Positions 45,020 through 55,844 of a stretch of 64,000 nt of DNA are shown piece after piece. Positions within the stretch are counted from its first letter, which is position 1. Every line of letters starts with the position of its first letter. The stretch comes from Eonycteris spelaea. Lineage: Eukaryota > Chordata > Mammalia > Chiroptera > Pteropodidae. The notes below the pieces were generated by a model. It saw only the letters and a program-made list of their open reading frames with translations. It made no database searches and was not told the DNA's origin. The stretch spans positions 2,480,001 through 2,544,000 of the forward strand of contig PUFA01000225.1 of the NCBI GenBank assembly GCA_003508835.1. Reading direction: 5' to 3'. A program made the translations under genes and the position numbers.

Positions 45020-46129
45020 GGTTTTCGGTCCAGTCAAAGGAAAGGAATAAGGACACGCTCGCACTCCACATCCCCAAACCCTCTTTCAAGAGAACCAAGC
45101 CGGCACTTCTCTGACCAGGGCACTCAGCTCTCCTCCCCTCCCTCTCAGCCTCGTGGATCAAAGCGACTTCTGTTTATTTGCACATTCAAATCCAGACTGC
45201 CTCCAGTAACCCGATCCAGTCAGGCGCCAGGACGGTGCAAGAAAAGCCCCGCCTGCAACCCCTCCCCCATCAAACAACCATTTTGGCAGAACTGGCCGAA
45301 GAAGGGAACAGGGGTCTCCTGGGGTCAGAGTTGAAAGTGGAAGAGAAGCTGGGCAGTGAGGAAAAAACACAAGACCTCCAGTCTCTCTAGAGTGGCCTCT
45401 GGTCCTCTCACCTCAACGTGGCTGGGGGAAACTAAGGCATCAAAAGAGATTTAGGAAACACAGGAATCAAGGCCTGAGCTTGCCTGCCAGCCCCCAGCAC
45501 ACTCAGCTGTCCAGTTGCAGTCCTGTGGAGAGGTTCCTCCTTAGTTCTAGCTAAGAGAGGATAGGCCCCAGGTAGCACTTCAGGGGCTGGGGCTGACTTG
45601 AGGTTTCAGGAGCAGTTAATAGAAAGTGCTTTTATTCTACCTCCCACAACTTCCTGCCTCTATACAGACGGGACAATGATTGGAGACTTGAGGAAGCTTT
45701 TACTTTGGGGTGGGGGAAGCCGGGGAGCAGGGACGTAGCCTGAAACCAGAGAGGAGGCTCTACTCTCTCATTGTTCCAGTTCCAAGGACATTGGAAATAG
45801 TCTCCAGAGAGTCATTGTTTCAAAAGCTGGAAATTGGGTAGGGGATTTCCGGAAAGTTTGAATGGAAGCCAGGCTTGGCTGAGAGGAGACAGGAGGAGGA
45901 GGAAAAGGAGGAGGAAGGGGAAAAGGAAGGGGAGGGAGCAGTCTGGGGTTAGGGGAAACTAGTCCTGGGCCCCGCGGATAGGTCTGGCCTCCAGTTTCAC
46001 TGCACTCAATCCCAGACTGCTCAGTTTTCTTATGATTCTTACCTGCTCTTCCGTCCTATCCCCTTTCTTCAGCCAAAATTAACTCTATATTTTAATACTC
46101 TAAAGCATAAAGAGAAGGAAAAAGAATTT
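44301..46129. other. Unassigned, relatively GC-rich single-copy-looking sequence
   Basis: About 1.8 kb without a named repeat, in contrast to its surroundings. It holds a 25-bp T-run (44989-45013) and a purine tract (45885-45955). Frames up to 159 codons (44541-45020) end in the T-run, so their C-termini are poly-Phe, and they are not supported. It could be regulatory or hold an untranslated exon, but I see no promoter. Confidence 0.4.
45885..45955 (+). other. Polypurine mirror-like tract
   Basis: About 70 bp of almost pure A/G (GGAGGAGGAGGAAAAGG type units). Such tracts can form intramolecular triplexes; short G-runs also allow quadruplex pairing. Confidence 0.7.
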
Positions 46130-46250
46130 ATCCCTGCCTTGAAGGCAAGAATTGAGTCTGATTCACCTGCAACCCTAGCCCATAGGACAGAGCCCAGAGC
46201 CCAGAGCATGATACAGGCTCAGGAAATGTACGAAGAATGAATAAAAGAGA
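46130..46250 (+). repeat. L2-like 3' tail
   Basis: The text 'caagaattgagtctgattca', 'ctagcccataggacagagcc' and 'caggaaatgtacgaagaatg' resembles an L2 3' end with its GAATGAAT terminus. Confidence 0.5.
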
Positions 46251-46459
46251 CAGCATAGACTGATCCCAGAAACTCCCTTTGAGTTTCCAGGACTTCCAGG
46301 AGGGTAGACACAGAATTGAAAGTCTGAGGTGAGAAAAACCTAAACGTGAGGATAATGAGGATTTGAGGGTAGTTCAGGTACATGGCGCAGAAAGTGAGGT
46401 TAACATGATTTGGACAGCAAATGCACAGCAATGCAGAACTATATTTGGCTTCTAGAATG

Positions 46460-46705
46460 AACTCCCCTGCTCAGGTCTTTTTTCCAGTTCACCTTACATA
46501 GTCTGAGCTATCTTTCAAATATATAAAACAATCCCATCTCTCCTCTGTGTAAAACTATTTGGTGGCTTCCTTCTGCCTCCAGGCACCTGTGAGTCTTTGA
46601 AATTGGAACTCCTCAAGGACAGGACAGTCTTGATTTTTCCCGTACCCTCCACAGGCAATTGGCCCCTAGTCAGCTCTAAAACCACTCAGTAAACCTGAAA
46701 CTGAA
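46460..46705 (+). repeat. L2-like LINE 3' fragment
   Basis: The text 'ttggtggcttccttctgcct' and 'aactcctcaaggacaggaca' with 'cactcagtaaacctgaaact' follow the L2/CR1 3' region. Confidence 0.45.
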
Positions 46706-47844
46706 TTAACTGGCAATTGTCTGAGTTAATTTTGCTGATTCTACAGTGCTCCCTGGTTGGTATTGCAAGTTTGGTATAGGTGATGATTTTTGACAATGTT
46801 TTATTCATTTTATAGCTATTGATTTGATCTTCGAAAGGAACTAAAAGCCGTATTTTATTTATTTCAAAAATTGAGATATATCCCACCTAGGTGAGGTGTC
46901 TGGAAACTTATCCTAAAGGAAACTGGCTCAGGTGGGAATTATACCTTTTTTGTCCTTCTTACTTTCTTCTTTGTCCTACTGGAATGTGATTGTGATGACT
47001 GGAGATCTAGCAGCCATCTTGAGACCACGAAGGGACACTGAATTTGAAAGCCTTATGTTAAGGAAGGCTAAACAGAAAGCTAGAAAGTGCCACAATACTA
47101 GCTTCAAACTGCCTACCTATGAAGTTTATTTAAGTGGGGTAAAAGAAAAAACAAAGTTTTTATTAAATTAAGCCCTCGTACTTGGGCCTTCATTATTAGA
47201 AGTCAAACACAAGTCTCACTAACACAGAAGTATGATTTATATCAATGAGGAAATAAATTTCTTACCATTTCTCTCTGCTTGCTGAACTGGTTGAAAAAAT
47301 AAAAGGAGTCAGGAGAGATATCCCATTGTGTCCTAGAGCATGTGAATAATCTTGTGGGTTTTCAAAGTAACGTCGCAAGCTGATTTTGGAGGCGGGGGCT
47401 GGAGAAAGCACGACTGCGCTGCACAATAAAGCAGGAGGAATCGTTCTGAGGCGGTCGTGGGGCGGAGGTTGGGGAGCAGCGAGAGGCCCAGCCACATGCA
47501 GACCATCGCTATGGATGGGGACATGGGCGTTAGAATGAAGAGGCAGTTAATAGCCTGAAAGAAGAGAGGGAAAATCTTTAAAAGAAGACATAAGAACTAA
47601 AAAAAATAATTGTATTAATATTAATTATACTTAAGATAAATCCAAAAGTTTTATAAACTTCATCAGATACCTGAGGGGCATCGGGCTTCTGCAATATTAT
47701 ACAAAAATGTATGATTCGAGATGATGAGTGCATGTTATCAAAATGAGTCAGCTCCATTTCGTAATGCAGGAGCCAAATTCTGGGTCAAGACAGCAGGTGG
47801 GGTGGATGCTGAAACTTCCTCCTCCTTCTCTGAATTCATAAAAT
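46706..47844. other. Unassigned; includes an ERVL-like scrap and a CpG-containing patch
   Basis: At 46975-47100 the text 'atgactggagatctagcagc' resembles the LTR type at 7.6 kb. At 47368-47510 a GC-rich patch holds several CpGs ('ctgaggcggtcgtggggcgg') inside A/T-rich DNA. Neither is a clear gene. Confidence 0.4.
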
Positions 47845-48228
47845 GAACTCAGGGCATACACAGCATCTTAATAAAGAATAATTTATTTGTAGAGAAGTGG
47901 CAAGACAAAGGAAAATGAGTGTAGGTTTTAGGGGTGGCAAACTGTGGGACAGTAAGTATATGAGGAAACTAATGGAAGATAGGGTTGTTTTCAGTAAGGT
48001 TTGTTTGCAGATCCATCTCAGTGCTTTCCATCTTCATGGCCATAAAACTCCCCCAGGAGAAGAAATTTATGGCAGTCCTCATTTCTCAGAAGTTTCTGCT
48101 TTTAGTCAGATAGGGAAAGCTCTAAGAAGCCTTCTTTCTACATCTGTTGATTCTCATTTGCTTCCAGGTCAAGATAATCTTTATATCAAAGTAGCATATT
48201 TTGGGGTGGCATATTCCGATCTCCTACA
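47845..48228 (-). mobile_element. Class I ERV-type solo LTR (antisense), truncated
   Basis: Third copy of the 29.9/38.8 kb family: 'cagcatcttaataaagaata', 'gagaagtggcaagacaaagg', 'gtagcatattttggggtggc' and the right end 'ctcctaca'. The left end lacks about 100 bp present in the other copies. Confidence 0.75.
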
Positions 48229-49139
48229 GAAGCATTTATTTGCTTGTATCACTAACAGTCCTCCCATTTACTTTTTTAAGGAAGCAGAGATGTAATACAA
48301 TTGAGAAAAACCAAAATAAATGAGATAATAGAACTTTGGGGCTTAAAGGGTAAAAGTAATGCTCATTTGTCAAGGAATCTGGCTTTCTGATGTTTTGTTG
48401 TGTGTAATTATGACTCTGAGTGCCATATAACTTTAAATAATTAAATATAAAACTATTATTTTTAAAAATGAAAATTTAAATAATATTTATCACAAAGTAT
48501 TGGGCAGTGAGAGAATCATGAAACAATGTACTTACCAACAACTCAGGTATTTTCGGTTATCATGAAAATTTCCGAAAGGTTTTGAAATGGATCAAAGAAT
48601 TGCTGGATATCTTCAACGGAAAACTATGCATTTTTTAGAGCTCACCCTTCTAGGTTATCTGATTTTCTGGGGTTTGTACCTTTCATTGTCTTTGAGCTAT
48701 TTTACAACATTGTAAATTATAGATAATATAGCAGTGCAAATAATTCTGTTTTATACACATGCAAATAAATCTTGTCCAGTGAAGGGACAGTTGATTTCTC
48801 TCTCCTACTACCTTCCCCCCAACCCCAAAAGCTAGTTTTGCATCTATTTGTGGATTCATTTTATGGCCTACATATATGTCTGGTCTTTGAATTATTTTTT
48901 GAACTGGCCGAAACATCTTACTTGTTTCTTCATTAACTAATAAGTTAAAATCTTTGACATGTGTTCATTTTACATTTGTAAGGGCTTCATGATTTTGTTT
49001 ATTTTTTTAATTACCCTTTATTCCATAATACCCTTTTAAATACTCTTATTCCATAAAACTTCATTTATTATGAACACTTATTAGAAGTCAGCTTTTGATG
49101 TTATGTTTTTGCAAACATATGCTGTGAGACGATGTTTTA
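48229..49139. other. Unassigned A/T-rich sequence
   Basis: No named repeat or exon. Homopolymer-rich and A/T-biased. Confidence 0.45.
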
Positions 49140-49495
49140 AATTATTAGCTGTTGCCATTTCCCCATGATTTTTTCCTTGACTCACACACTATTTGACTCA
49201 AGCTTGTTTCGTCAAATTTTCTCTCTTGATAATATGAATTCAAAGACAATTGCAAGTTCTCAGGCTGGGAGTGAGGTAATACAAACTTGGCGATAGGGAG
49301 GAGGCATTTTGAAGGAGGAGGGAGAGGCAGACAGCCCAGAGCTCCGTTCCTGAATGCTGCCTGCTTCCTGGCTCTACTGGCAGCCTTTAATTCTCTGAAA
49401 CTTATCCAGAATTTCCACAATAAATTTTCTTTTTTGATTTACCTGATGTGAGCTGATTTCCATTATTTGCCATCAGAATAACATTAATCAAAATG
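49140..49495 (+). mobile_element. Possible ERVL-type LTR, 3' part
   Basis: Ends like an LTR ('acaataaattttcttttttg', 'gctgatttccattatttgcc', '...gaataacattaatc'). The upstream part is unrecognised. Low confidence. Confidence 0.3.
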
Positions 49496-49579
49496 AAGGA
49501 GCATCAAGAAGGACATAAAGCCATTCCCCAGGTTAAACCGAAGGCTCTGCCAACTCTGCCTGGATCCTTGTGCTGGGAG

Positions 49580-49927
49580 GAAAACATCCGACTTCACTGG
49601 CTTGTTCTCACCTTAAATTCATGATTATCACTCTCAGTGAATCTTCATGCTGTCCAGCAAACGTTCTTTCTCTCCCTAATCTATTCCCTCTCCCATTCTC
49701 TTCTCTCGCCTCATACCCGCAACACCTTCCCCACATCAGCGCCCTGGGTAGTAAACCTAGCTTGCTTCTTCACCAAGAAAGCTAAAACTATTGTAATTTC
49801 TATAGATTGTCATCATTCTCACTGACACAGCTTCTAAAATGTCATGATGTATTGGTTTCTTTTCTACCTCACAGGTGCTTTATTCTCAGTCTCCTTTGCT
49901 AGTCTCTCTTCTCCGAAACTTCTAAAT
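49580..49927 (+). repeat. L2 LINE, segment 1 of 3
   Basis: L2 ORF2-end text: 'attctcagtctcctttgcta', 'gtctctcttctccgaaactt'. Stops exactly at the hAT element; its last 8 bases form the target-site duplication. Confidence 0.75.
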
Positions 49928-50232
49928 CTGAGTGGCCCAACTTGTTAGCCACTAGCCTCACATGGCTACAGAGCACTAGAACCATGGTTAGCCTGCGTGA
50001 AAGGGCTGTAAGTATTCAACACATACAAGTCTTCACAGATTTACTAGGAAAAAGGAATATAAAATATTTTATTAGTAATCACATGTTGAAATGATAACAT
50101 TTTGGATATCTTAGGTTAAATAAAACACAGTTTAAAATTAAGTTGACCTGTTCCTTTTCTTTTTTTTAAAATGTGGCTACTAGACAACTTAAAATTAATG
50201 TAGCTTGTATTGTATTTCTATTGTCAGCACTG
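49928..50232 (-). mobile_element. hAT-type MITE with a perfect 8-bp duplication
   Basis: Starts 'ctgagtggcccaacttgtta', contains 'gccactagcctcacatggct', 'gaaatgataacattttggat' and 'aaaatgtggctactagacaa', and ends 'attgtcagcactg'. The ends form inverted repeats. TTCTAAAT is exactly duplicated at 49920-49927 and 50233-50240. Removing the element plus one repeat rejoins a continuous L2. Confidence 0.9.
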
Positions 50233-50591
50233 TTCTAAATACTGTCATCCCCTGGGCTCAGTCTTTGATCCTCTATTCTTTCTCTATTCTTACTCTCTCA
50301 TTCAGTTTTATGGCTTTAAACAGTTGATATATGCCAACACATACACTAGATTCTTTCCTGAGTTCCTGACATGTGTATCCAATGGTTTGCTCAACTTCTC
50401 CACTTGGAAGTCTAACACGAATCTCATATTAGCTCTCCCCTTGGCTTCCTCCCTCCCCTGTCTAGTTTTTTCCGAGATGGACTTGGAGTCATCTTTGACT
50501 CCTTTCTTTCAATCTCTCAAATGCCACAGTCATTTCTTCCAGTGGGGTTATATTCAAATTATATCCAGAATCTAATTATTTTTCACTATAA
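50233..50591 (+). repeat. L2 LINE, segment 2 of 3
   Basis: The text 'tcatcccctgggctcagtct', 'ttttatggctttaaacagtt', 'gagtcatctttgactccttt' and 'tatatccagaatctaattat' continues L2 in register. Cut by an ERV1 LTR. The 121-codon frame (50210-50575) is an ORF2 remnant. Confidence 0.85.
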
Positions 50592-51085
50592 TGGGGCTTA
50601 GGACACCTAGGTACATGGAATATTTTAAGCTGCAGGAGTTTGAGAAAACGCAGAAGCAGGAAGGTCACTCTGGCTTTCCCCCTCCCCCACTTCTCTCCTG
50701 AAGCAGGCCCTAGGACCCTTATTATGTTAGTTAGATGTGCCCTCTCTATACCCGGAGGAAAGGAACGTCCTTATCTCCAAGAGGAGGGACACAGATATGA
50801 AGAAGAATCTGAATGAACAGGCCTTGCTAAATTTTCCCCGGTTTACTATACTTAGCTCATACTCTTTACCCTATCATATCTTTCCATGACTTTCTGCTTT
50901 TCATCAAACCTGACATTAAAAACACTCGGGTTTAACCATATTTTCAGTTCTTCATTTCCTTATGAAGGCTCTTGTGTCATGTAAAATAAACACATATGCT
51001 TTCCTCCTATTAATCTTTATCAGTTTAATTTACAGACCCAACTAGTCACCCTAAAAGAGTCAAGGAAACTTTTTCCTCCCCTACA
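50592..51085 (+). mobile_element. Class I ERV-type solo LTR inside L2
   Basis: TG...CA block of about 494 bp with 'tgaagcaggccctaggaccc', 'cttatctccaagaggaggga', a 'catgtaaaataaacacatat' polyadenylation region and the end 'tttcctcccctaca'. The 3' end resembles the 29.9 kb family, but the body differs. Confidence 0.75.
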
Positions 51086-51935
51086 ACCACTTTCCTGCTA
51101 CCACCATCATTTTTTACCTGGATTACTGAGATAGTAACAGATCTCCCTATTCTATTCTAACAGGTCTCCCAGCTTCTACTCTATACAAGTCTATTCTCAA
51201 CATAGTGCCTGAGGGACCCTTGTAAAACTTAAATGAGTGTTGTCACTCTTTTGTTAAAAACCCTGCCATGATTCCCCATGTCACTCAGAATAGAAACCAA
51301 AGTGCTTACACTGGCTAGAGGCCTACATGATCTGACCCCCATCACTTCTCTGACCTCATCTCCTACCACTCCCATTCCCCCTGCTCCAGCCACACGGCTA
51401 TTCCTCAGCATGCTAGGCACGCTCTGACCTTGAGGCCTTAGTATTAGCTGCTTCCTCTGCCTGGAATGCCCTGCTCTCGGAGATTTACATGATTGAAAAT
51501 CTTCCATTCCAAATCTAGATATTCATATGGCTGAATATCTAATTTACCTCCTTCAACTTTTTGTTCAGATTCTAAAGGAGATTCATCTGTTTAAAATTGC
51601 GATCTACCTCCCTCTCCCAATCTCTTTACTCCCATCTAGGTTTTCTTTTTTCTAAAGTACTTATTTTATCTAAATGAATGAATGAATGAATGAATGAATG
51701 AATAAAATAAACTACTTACTTATCACTTTCCAATATCCCATACAATAGATATAATATAATTTATTATATTTATTATTTATTATTATCCTACCCACTGTCC
51801 ATACCACTAGAAGGAAGCTCCTCTGGGACAAGGAACTTGTGTCTCTTTTTCTGGATGCATTCCAAGAGCTTACAATAGTGTCTGGCACATGGTAGACACT
51901 CAATACATATCTGTTGAATGAACATTAGGCTAATC
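51086..51935 (+). repeat. L2 LINE, segment 3 of 3, with simple repeats
   Basis: The text 'accatcattttttacctgga', 'aggcctacatgatctgaccc', 'cctctgcctggaatgccctg', then the L2 3' end 'gtgtctggcacatggtagac' and 'catatctgttgaatgaac'. A (GAAT)n tract lies at 51673-51705. The 92-codon minus frame (51229-51507) is the complement of this L2. Confidence 0.85.
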
Positions 51936-52514
51936 GGAGTAGGTGATTATTCTCACAAGGCTCAATAAGACAAACTCTAGTTCAGGCTGACCAAAGCGGA
52001 AGCGGAAAAGAAAAGCAGAATCACAATTCAAATTCTGAAATCCAGATCAATAAATCAATTACTTGCCCGGCTCAAATGCAGCCAACCAAATGTTCTGATT
52101 TGCTCCTTTTGTTTGTTTGTTTGAGATTGGTTGATACACTTGATTGGGAAAATGTGGGATCCTGAAAACCTCACAGGAATATGGGGAAAACATCAAGTAT
52201 TGCTGGAACCCTGACCTTGGCCCCCTATAAGCCTCTTTTCATGCATGCGTTTCTTGAAAGAGGGCTCCCATTCCAAGGCTAGAAATGGAATGCAGTTAGG
52301 GGGCAAGGGCGACATTCCTAGGGAGATTAGATATGTTCATTGCAACCTCTTTTCTACCTCTTTGTTCTGGGTCTAAGCCTGGAGGCTGAGACCATTAAAC
52401 AGAAAAACAATTGGTGATGCTAAGAAATGGAGGACCAGTAGTCTCCTAGCCAAGGACTGATTTTTCAGCTCCGTAGGCATGTGCGTACACATGGAAAGGA
52501 TCCAGCAATGTTAT
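51936..52514. other. Unassigned sequence
   Basis: No repeat or exon recognised. (TTTG)n at 52110-52124 is simple sequence. Confidence 0.45.
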
Positions 52515-53165
52515 TAACATTTTTCCATTTATTGAGCTCCTGTTATGCATCAGACACATTCTTAGCCTGGAAATAGTAGTAATATAGGGTCCCTGCTTTC
52601 ATGGAGCTTATATTCTGGCTGGGTAAACAAAATAACCAAGTGAAAAATGACTAAGATGATTTTGACCATGGTACTTGGTAGACACTGAGAAGAAAATAAA
52701 AATGAAAATGTGATGGGGGCTTGGCTGCTTTTAGGTAGGGTGGTTAGGCAGGATCTCTGAGAAGGTAACATTTCATCATGACCTAGATGAGGAAAAGGAG
52801 CTGGTCATGTAAAAAACATTCAGGTAGAAAGAACAGCAAGCCAGAGGAAACTTATGTGGCTCAAGAGTAGTGAGAGTGAGTAGAAAAGGAATAGAAAATG
52901 AAGCTGGAAAGGGATAACAGGGTCAGACCCTGCAAAATGTGCAGACACTGATAGTTATAAAGAAGTGGGCATGATAAAATTCCGATTTTAATTCTGTAAA
53001 TAGTACTCTAAATTGTAAGGACAATTTAAAAACTAGTTTAATCGTTCATGTGAAAGATAATCACGGCTTGGGCAGATGAGGCAGTGGTTGTGATGAAAAT
53101 TAAAAGACATGAATGGATTCAAGAGATATTAGATATTTTGGAGTGTGGAGGACAAAATGTGTGGG
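52515..53165 (-). repeat. L2 LINE (antisense)
   Basis: Reverse L2: 'ttattgagctcctgttatgc' (3' end), 'ctttcatggagcttatattc', 'aggatctctgagaaggtaac' and, deeper, 'agatgaggcagtggttgtga'. About 650 bp uninterrupted. Confidence 0.75.
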
Positions 53166-53550
53166 ACAATTAATCACAGTAACTTTTTTGACAGAGAAAA
53201 GCAAGAGGTGGATAACCGTAAACTTTTTGTCACACACAGCATATATATACTTCTCAAGGTGGCCGAAATGAACACGTTCATTAAAAACTCAAATATACAG
53301 TCTTTCTGTAGCATATAAAAATAAGAAGCATATAAACTTAAAATTATACCTGGTAATTAGTATTGCAGTATTCTATCTTAGAAGTGATCCAGGTATCTAA
53401 TTAAGGCAATATAATGATTAGTTCCTGGTTTTATTTCCCTAAGATGTTTGAAGCTAACTTCAAAATAATTGCTAAAATAAAGTTTGTCAGAGTAATTATT
53501 CTATCTGGTTAAAACAAATTTACACTTTCAGTAATCTTAAACATTAAGTA
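53166..53550. other. Unassigned sequence; partner of a short direct repeat
   Basis: 'gttcctggttttatttccct' (53421) and 'ctatctggttaaaac' (53500) recur in shortened form at 53970-54004, on the other side of the Tigger element. The sequence may be part of the same ERV that continues at 54150. Confidence 0.4.
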
Positions 53551-53552
53551 CA

Positions 53553-53968
53553 GAAATGAATCACTTAACGACAAGGATACTTTCTGAGAAATGTGTTAGG
53601 TGATTTCGTCATTGTGTGAGCATCGTGCACTTACATAAACCTGGATAGTATAGCCTACTACATTCCTAGGCAATATGGTATAGCCTATAGCTCCTAGGCT
53701 ACAAGCCTGCACATCATGTTATGTACAAAACAAGATTAAATCAAGTACAAGAGAAAATGATGCAATCAAGAGACACAGTAAACATGAGATGCGTGAGGCT
53801 GCTGCTGGCATAACACAGCATACTGTTTTACAGCAAACTTTTTTCATAAGTAGAAAGAGTACACTCTAAATTAACCATAAAAAATATAGTACAGTAAGTA
53901 CATAAACCAACAACATAGTTTATTGTTTATATATTCATCAATTATTATGTACTGTACATAATTGTATC
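53553..53968 (+). mobile_element. Tigger/MER2-family DNA transposon
   Basis: The text 'gaatcacttaacgacaagga', 'gatttcgtcattgtgtgagc', 'tagtatagcctactacattc' and 'aggctacaagcctgcacatc' is the MER2/Tigger terminus. The interior carries later Tigger text ('gctgctgctggcataacaca'). No transposase frame. Confidence 0.85.
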
Positions 53969-54149
53969 AGTTCCTGTTTTATTTCTCTAAGATCTGGTTA
54001 AAAACCCTGCCAGATTTAGTTTAAAAATAGAAGATAGTATTGCCCCCTTCTTTAAATCATAAGATCTTTCAGAAACTGTGAAGATAGTTTGATAGAAAAA
54101 CATACATAGACCAAATTAATAGCTCTTTAGATTGAATAAGTAGAACTAG

Positions 54150-55828
54150 AACAAGGACATCTCTCTGTCCAGTCTAGACAAACACATCTGTCAATACTGT
54201 AAGGAAAAGGGACACTAGAAGAACAATTTCTCAGTTTTAGTTTGGAAAATAGGATCTAAAATGACAAAGGGAAAAGTTTGGCTGCCAAAATGACACTCCT
54301 CTGCAGAAGTAGATGCTCTGGTCTGCCCACAATTGCCCTTAACATAAAGGGGAGAGATTTCCATGCAGTTGCAAAAATAGAATGCTTCATTTCTACATAA
54401 ATCCTACAGCCTTTCTATAATTCCCTTTCTTGGAGTAATAAAAAGTTTTCAGTGGTATGTATCTTAACTATGCTTTAGATTCTGCCTTTGTCTCATCCAC
54501 TTCCTATCTCTTTGGGCCTTTTACTAGTCAAACGTTTTTCTGCTTAATAATTTCACTCAAGTGAATTTTCCATAACAGGAATAGCATAATTTGGCCAATA
54601 ATTTAATAATGACACAGACTGTCTAATACTTTCCTTACTAATATCTCAGACCTTGATGAGAACCCTAACAGCCTCTAGAACCTTAAAAGCCTCTATTAAG
54701 AGTTCACATGTGAGACACATAAAGGAGGCTAAACCCTTAAAAGTCTCTCTCTTTCCAGCTATGCCCTTCCAGAATTGACCCAAAACCTGCTATAAAATCT
54801 TCTATTAAAAAGAAGTATTGAAAGTCTTTAGCCATTGCATTTTGTATACCAACTAAAAGACTCATTATTCCTTGCATTATCCCTTATATTTACCTCATTC
54901 TGTCCATCAAAAAGCCAATAGGCTCAGCAGACACTTTGGACAATATATAAGAACCATTAACAAGATTGTGTTTCCTTGCTTCCCTGTAATTCTAAATCTC
55001 AATTCCATTCTATCCTCAATCTCTAAGACAGCTACTTACTCTATAGTGGTAGGTCTAGACCTCATATTCGTTAGAACATGTTCAATCTAACATGTATTTA
55101 TTTGTATTCATTTGGTAGAACTAACAATATACATGGACAGTTTTTGCCCCAGGGGCTTATGAAACACCCTCTTATTTTTCCCAAATACTCAACCATAACC
55201 TTAGAAAATCCTATTCTTATAATAAGATGAACTTTTGTTGTGCTCTCCAGATGGAGAGCCTTGCAAAATTGATTTTCTCCATTTGCAGACAGCATTAATG
55301 TATAAAGGACATAACTCCAATTTTATCAGATCCAAGTGCATTACCTAGGTCATAACATCACACAAAGTAGAAAGTCCTTTTCCCCTCATATACTGCAAGC
55401 TATTTGGGACTTGCCCCTAACCAATTATCAAAAGATAACACCAGGGATTTCTTAGTCTCATAGGATACTATAGATATTGGACTTCTAACTTTTTGGAATG
55501 GCTGCCCCTTTATACGTTCTGATGAGAGCAGACTTATCCAACTTATCCAGCTTTCTGTAACCTAAAGGATTCCCTTCAATTTGAGTGTATATGCTGTTGA
55601 AGTGAGCACAAAGGATTCCCTTAAAAATCTTCCTATCCTTGAACGCCCTAATTACGATAAACCTTTCTATGTGTACATGAAAGATTAGTACCAGTTTTGG
55701 GGTTCTAAATGAAAAACTTATTTTGGCCTCTCACTTGACCCTGTAGCAAAAACCTGCACTCCTTGTTTGTAGGTAGGGCCACAAAGTTAACTGAAGCCTT
55801 TGATGGCTTAGGATTTCTATCTATCTAT
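54150..55828 (+). mobile_element. Class I (gammaretrovirus-like) ERV gag-pol remnant
   Basis: Heavily decayed retroviral coding sequence. A nucleocapsid zinc-knuckle relic lies at 54189-54230: C-x2-C-x4-H is readable, with a stop codon right after the His and the last Cys replaced. A reverse-transcriptase relic follows, with a TWTV motif at 55131-55142 and a related stretch upstream (about 54950-55090). A short DPVAK-type relic near 55735 suggests the RT-RNase H connection. Many stops and frameshifts; nothing could be expressed. It ends at the AP1M2 pseudogene. No env recognised. Confidence 0.6.
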
Positions 55829-55844
55829 GATCCCTTTAGCTAAA

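Noticed and set aside
50210..50575. 121-codon open frame as a gene
   Set aside because: It is L2 ORF2 remnant sequence with a hAT-derived start.
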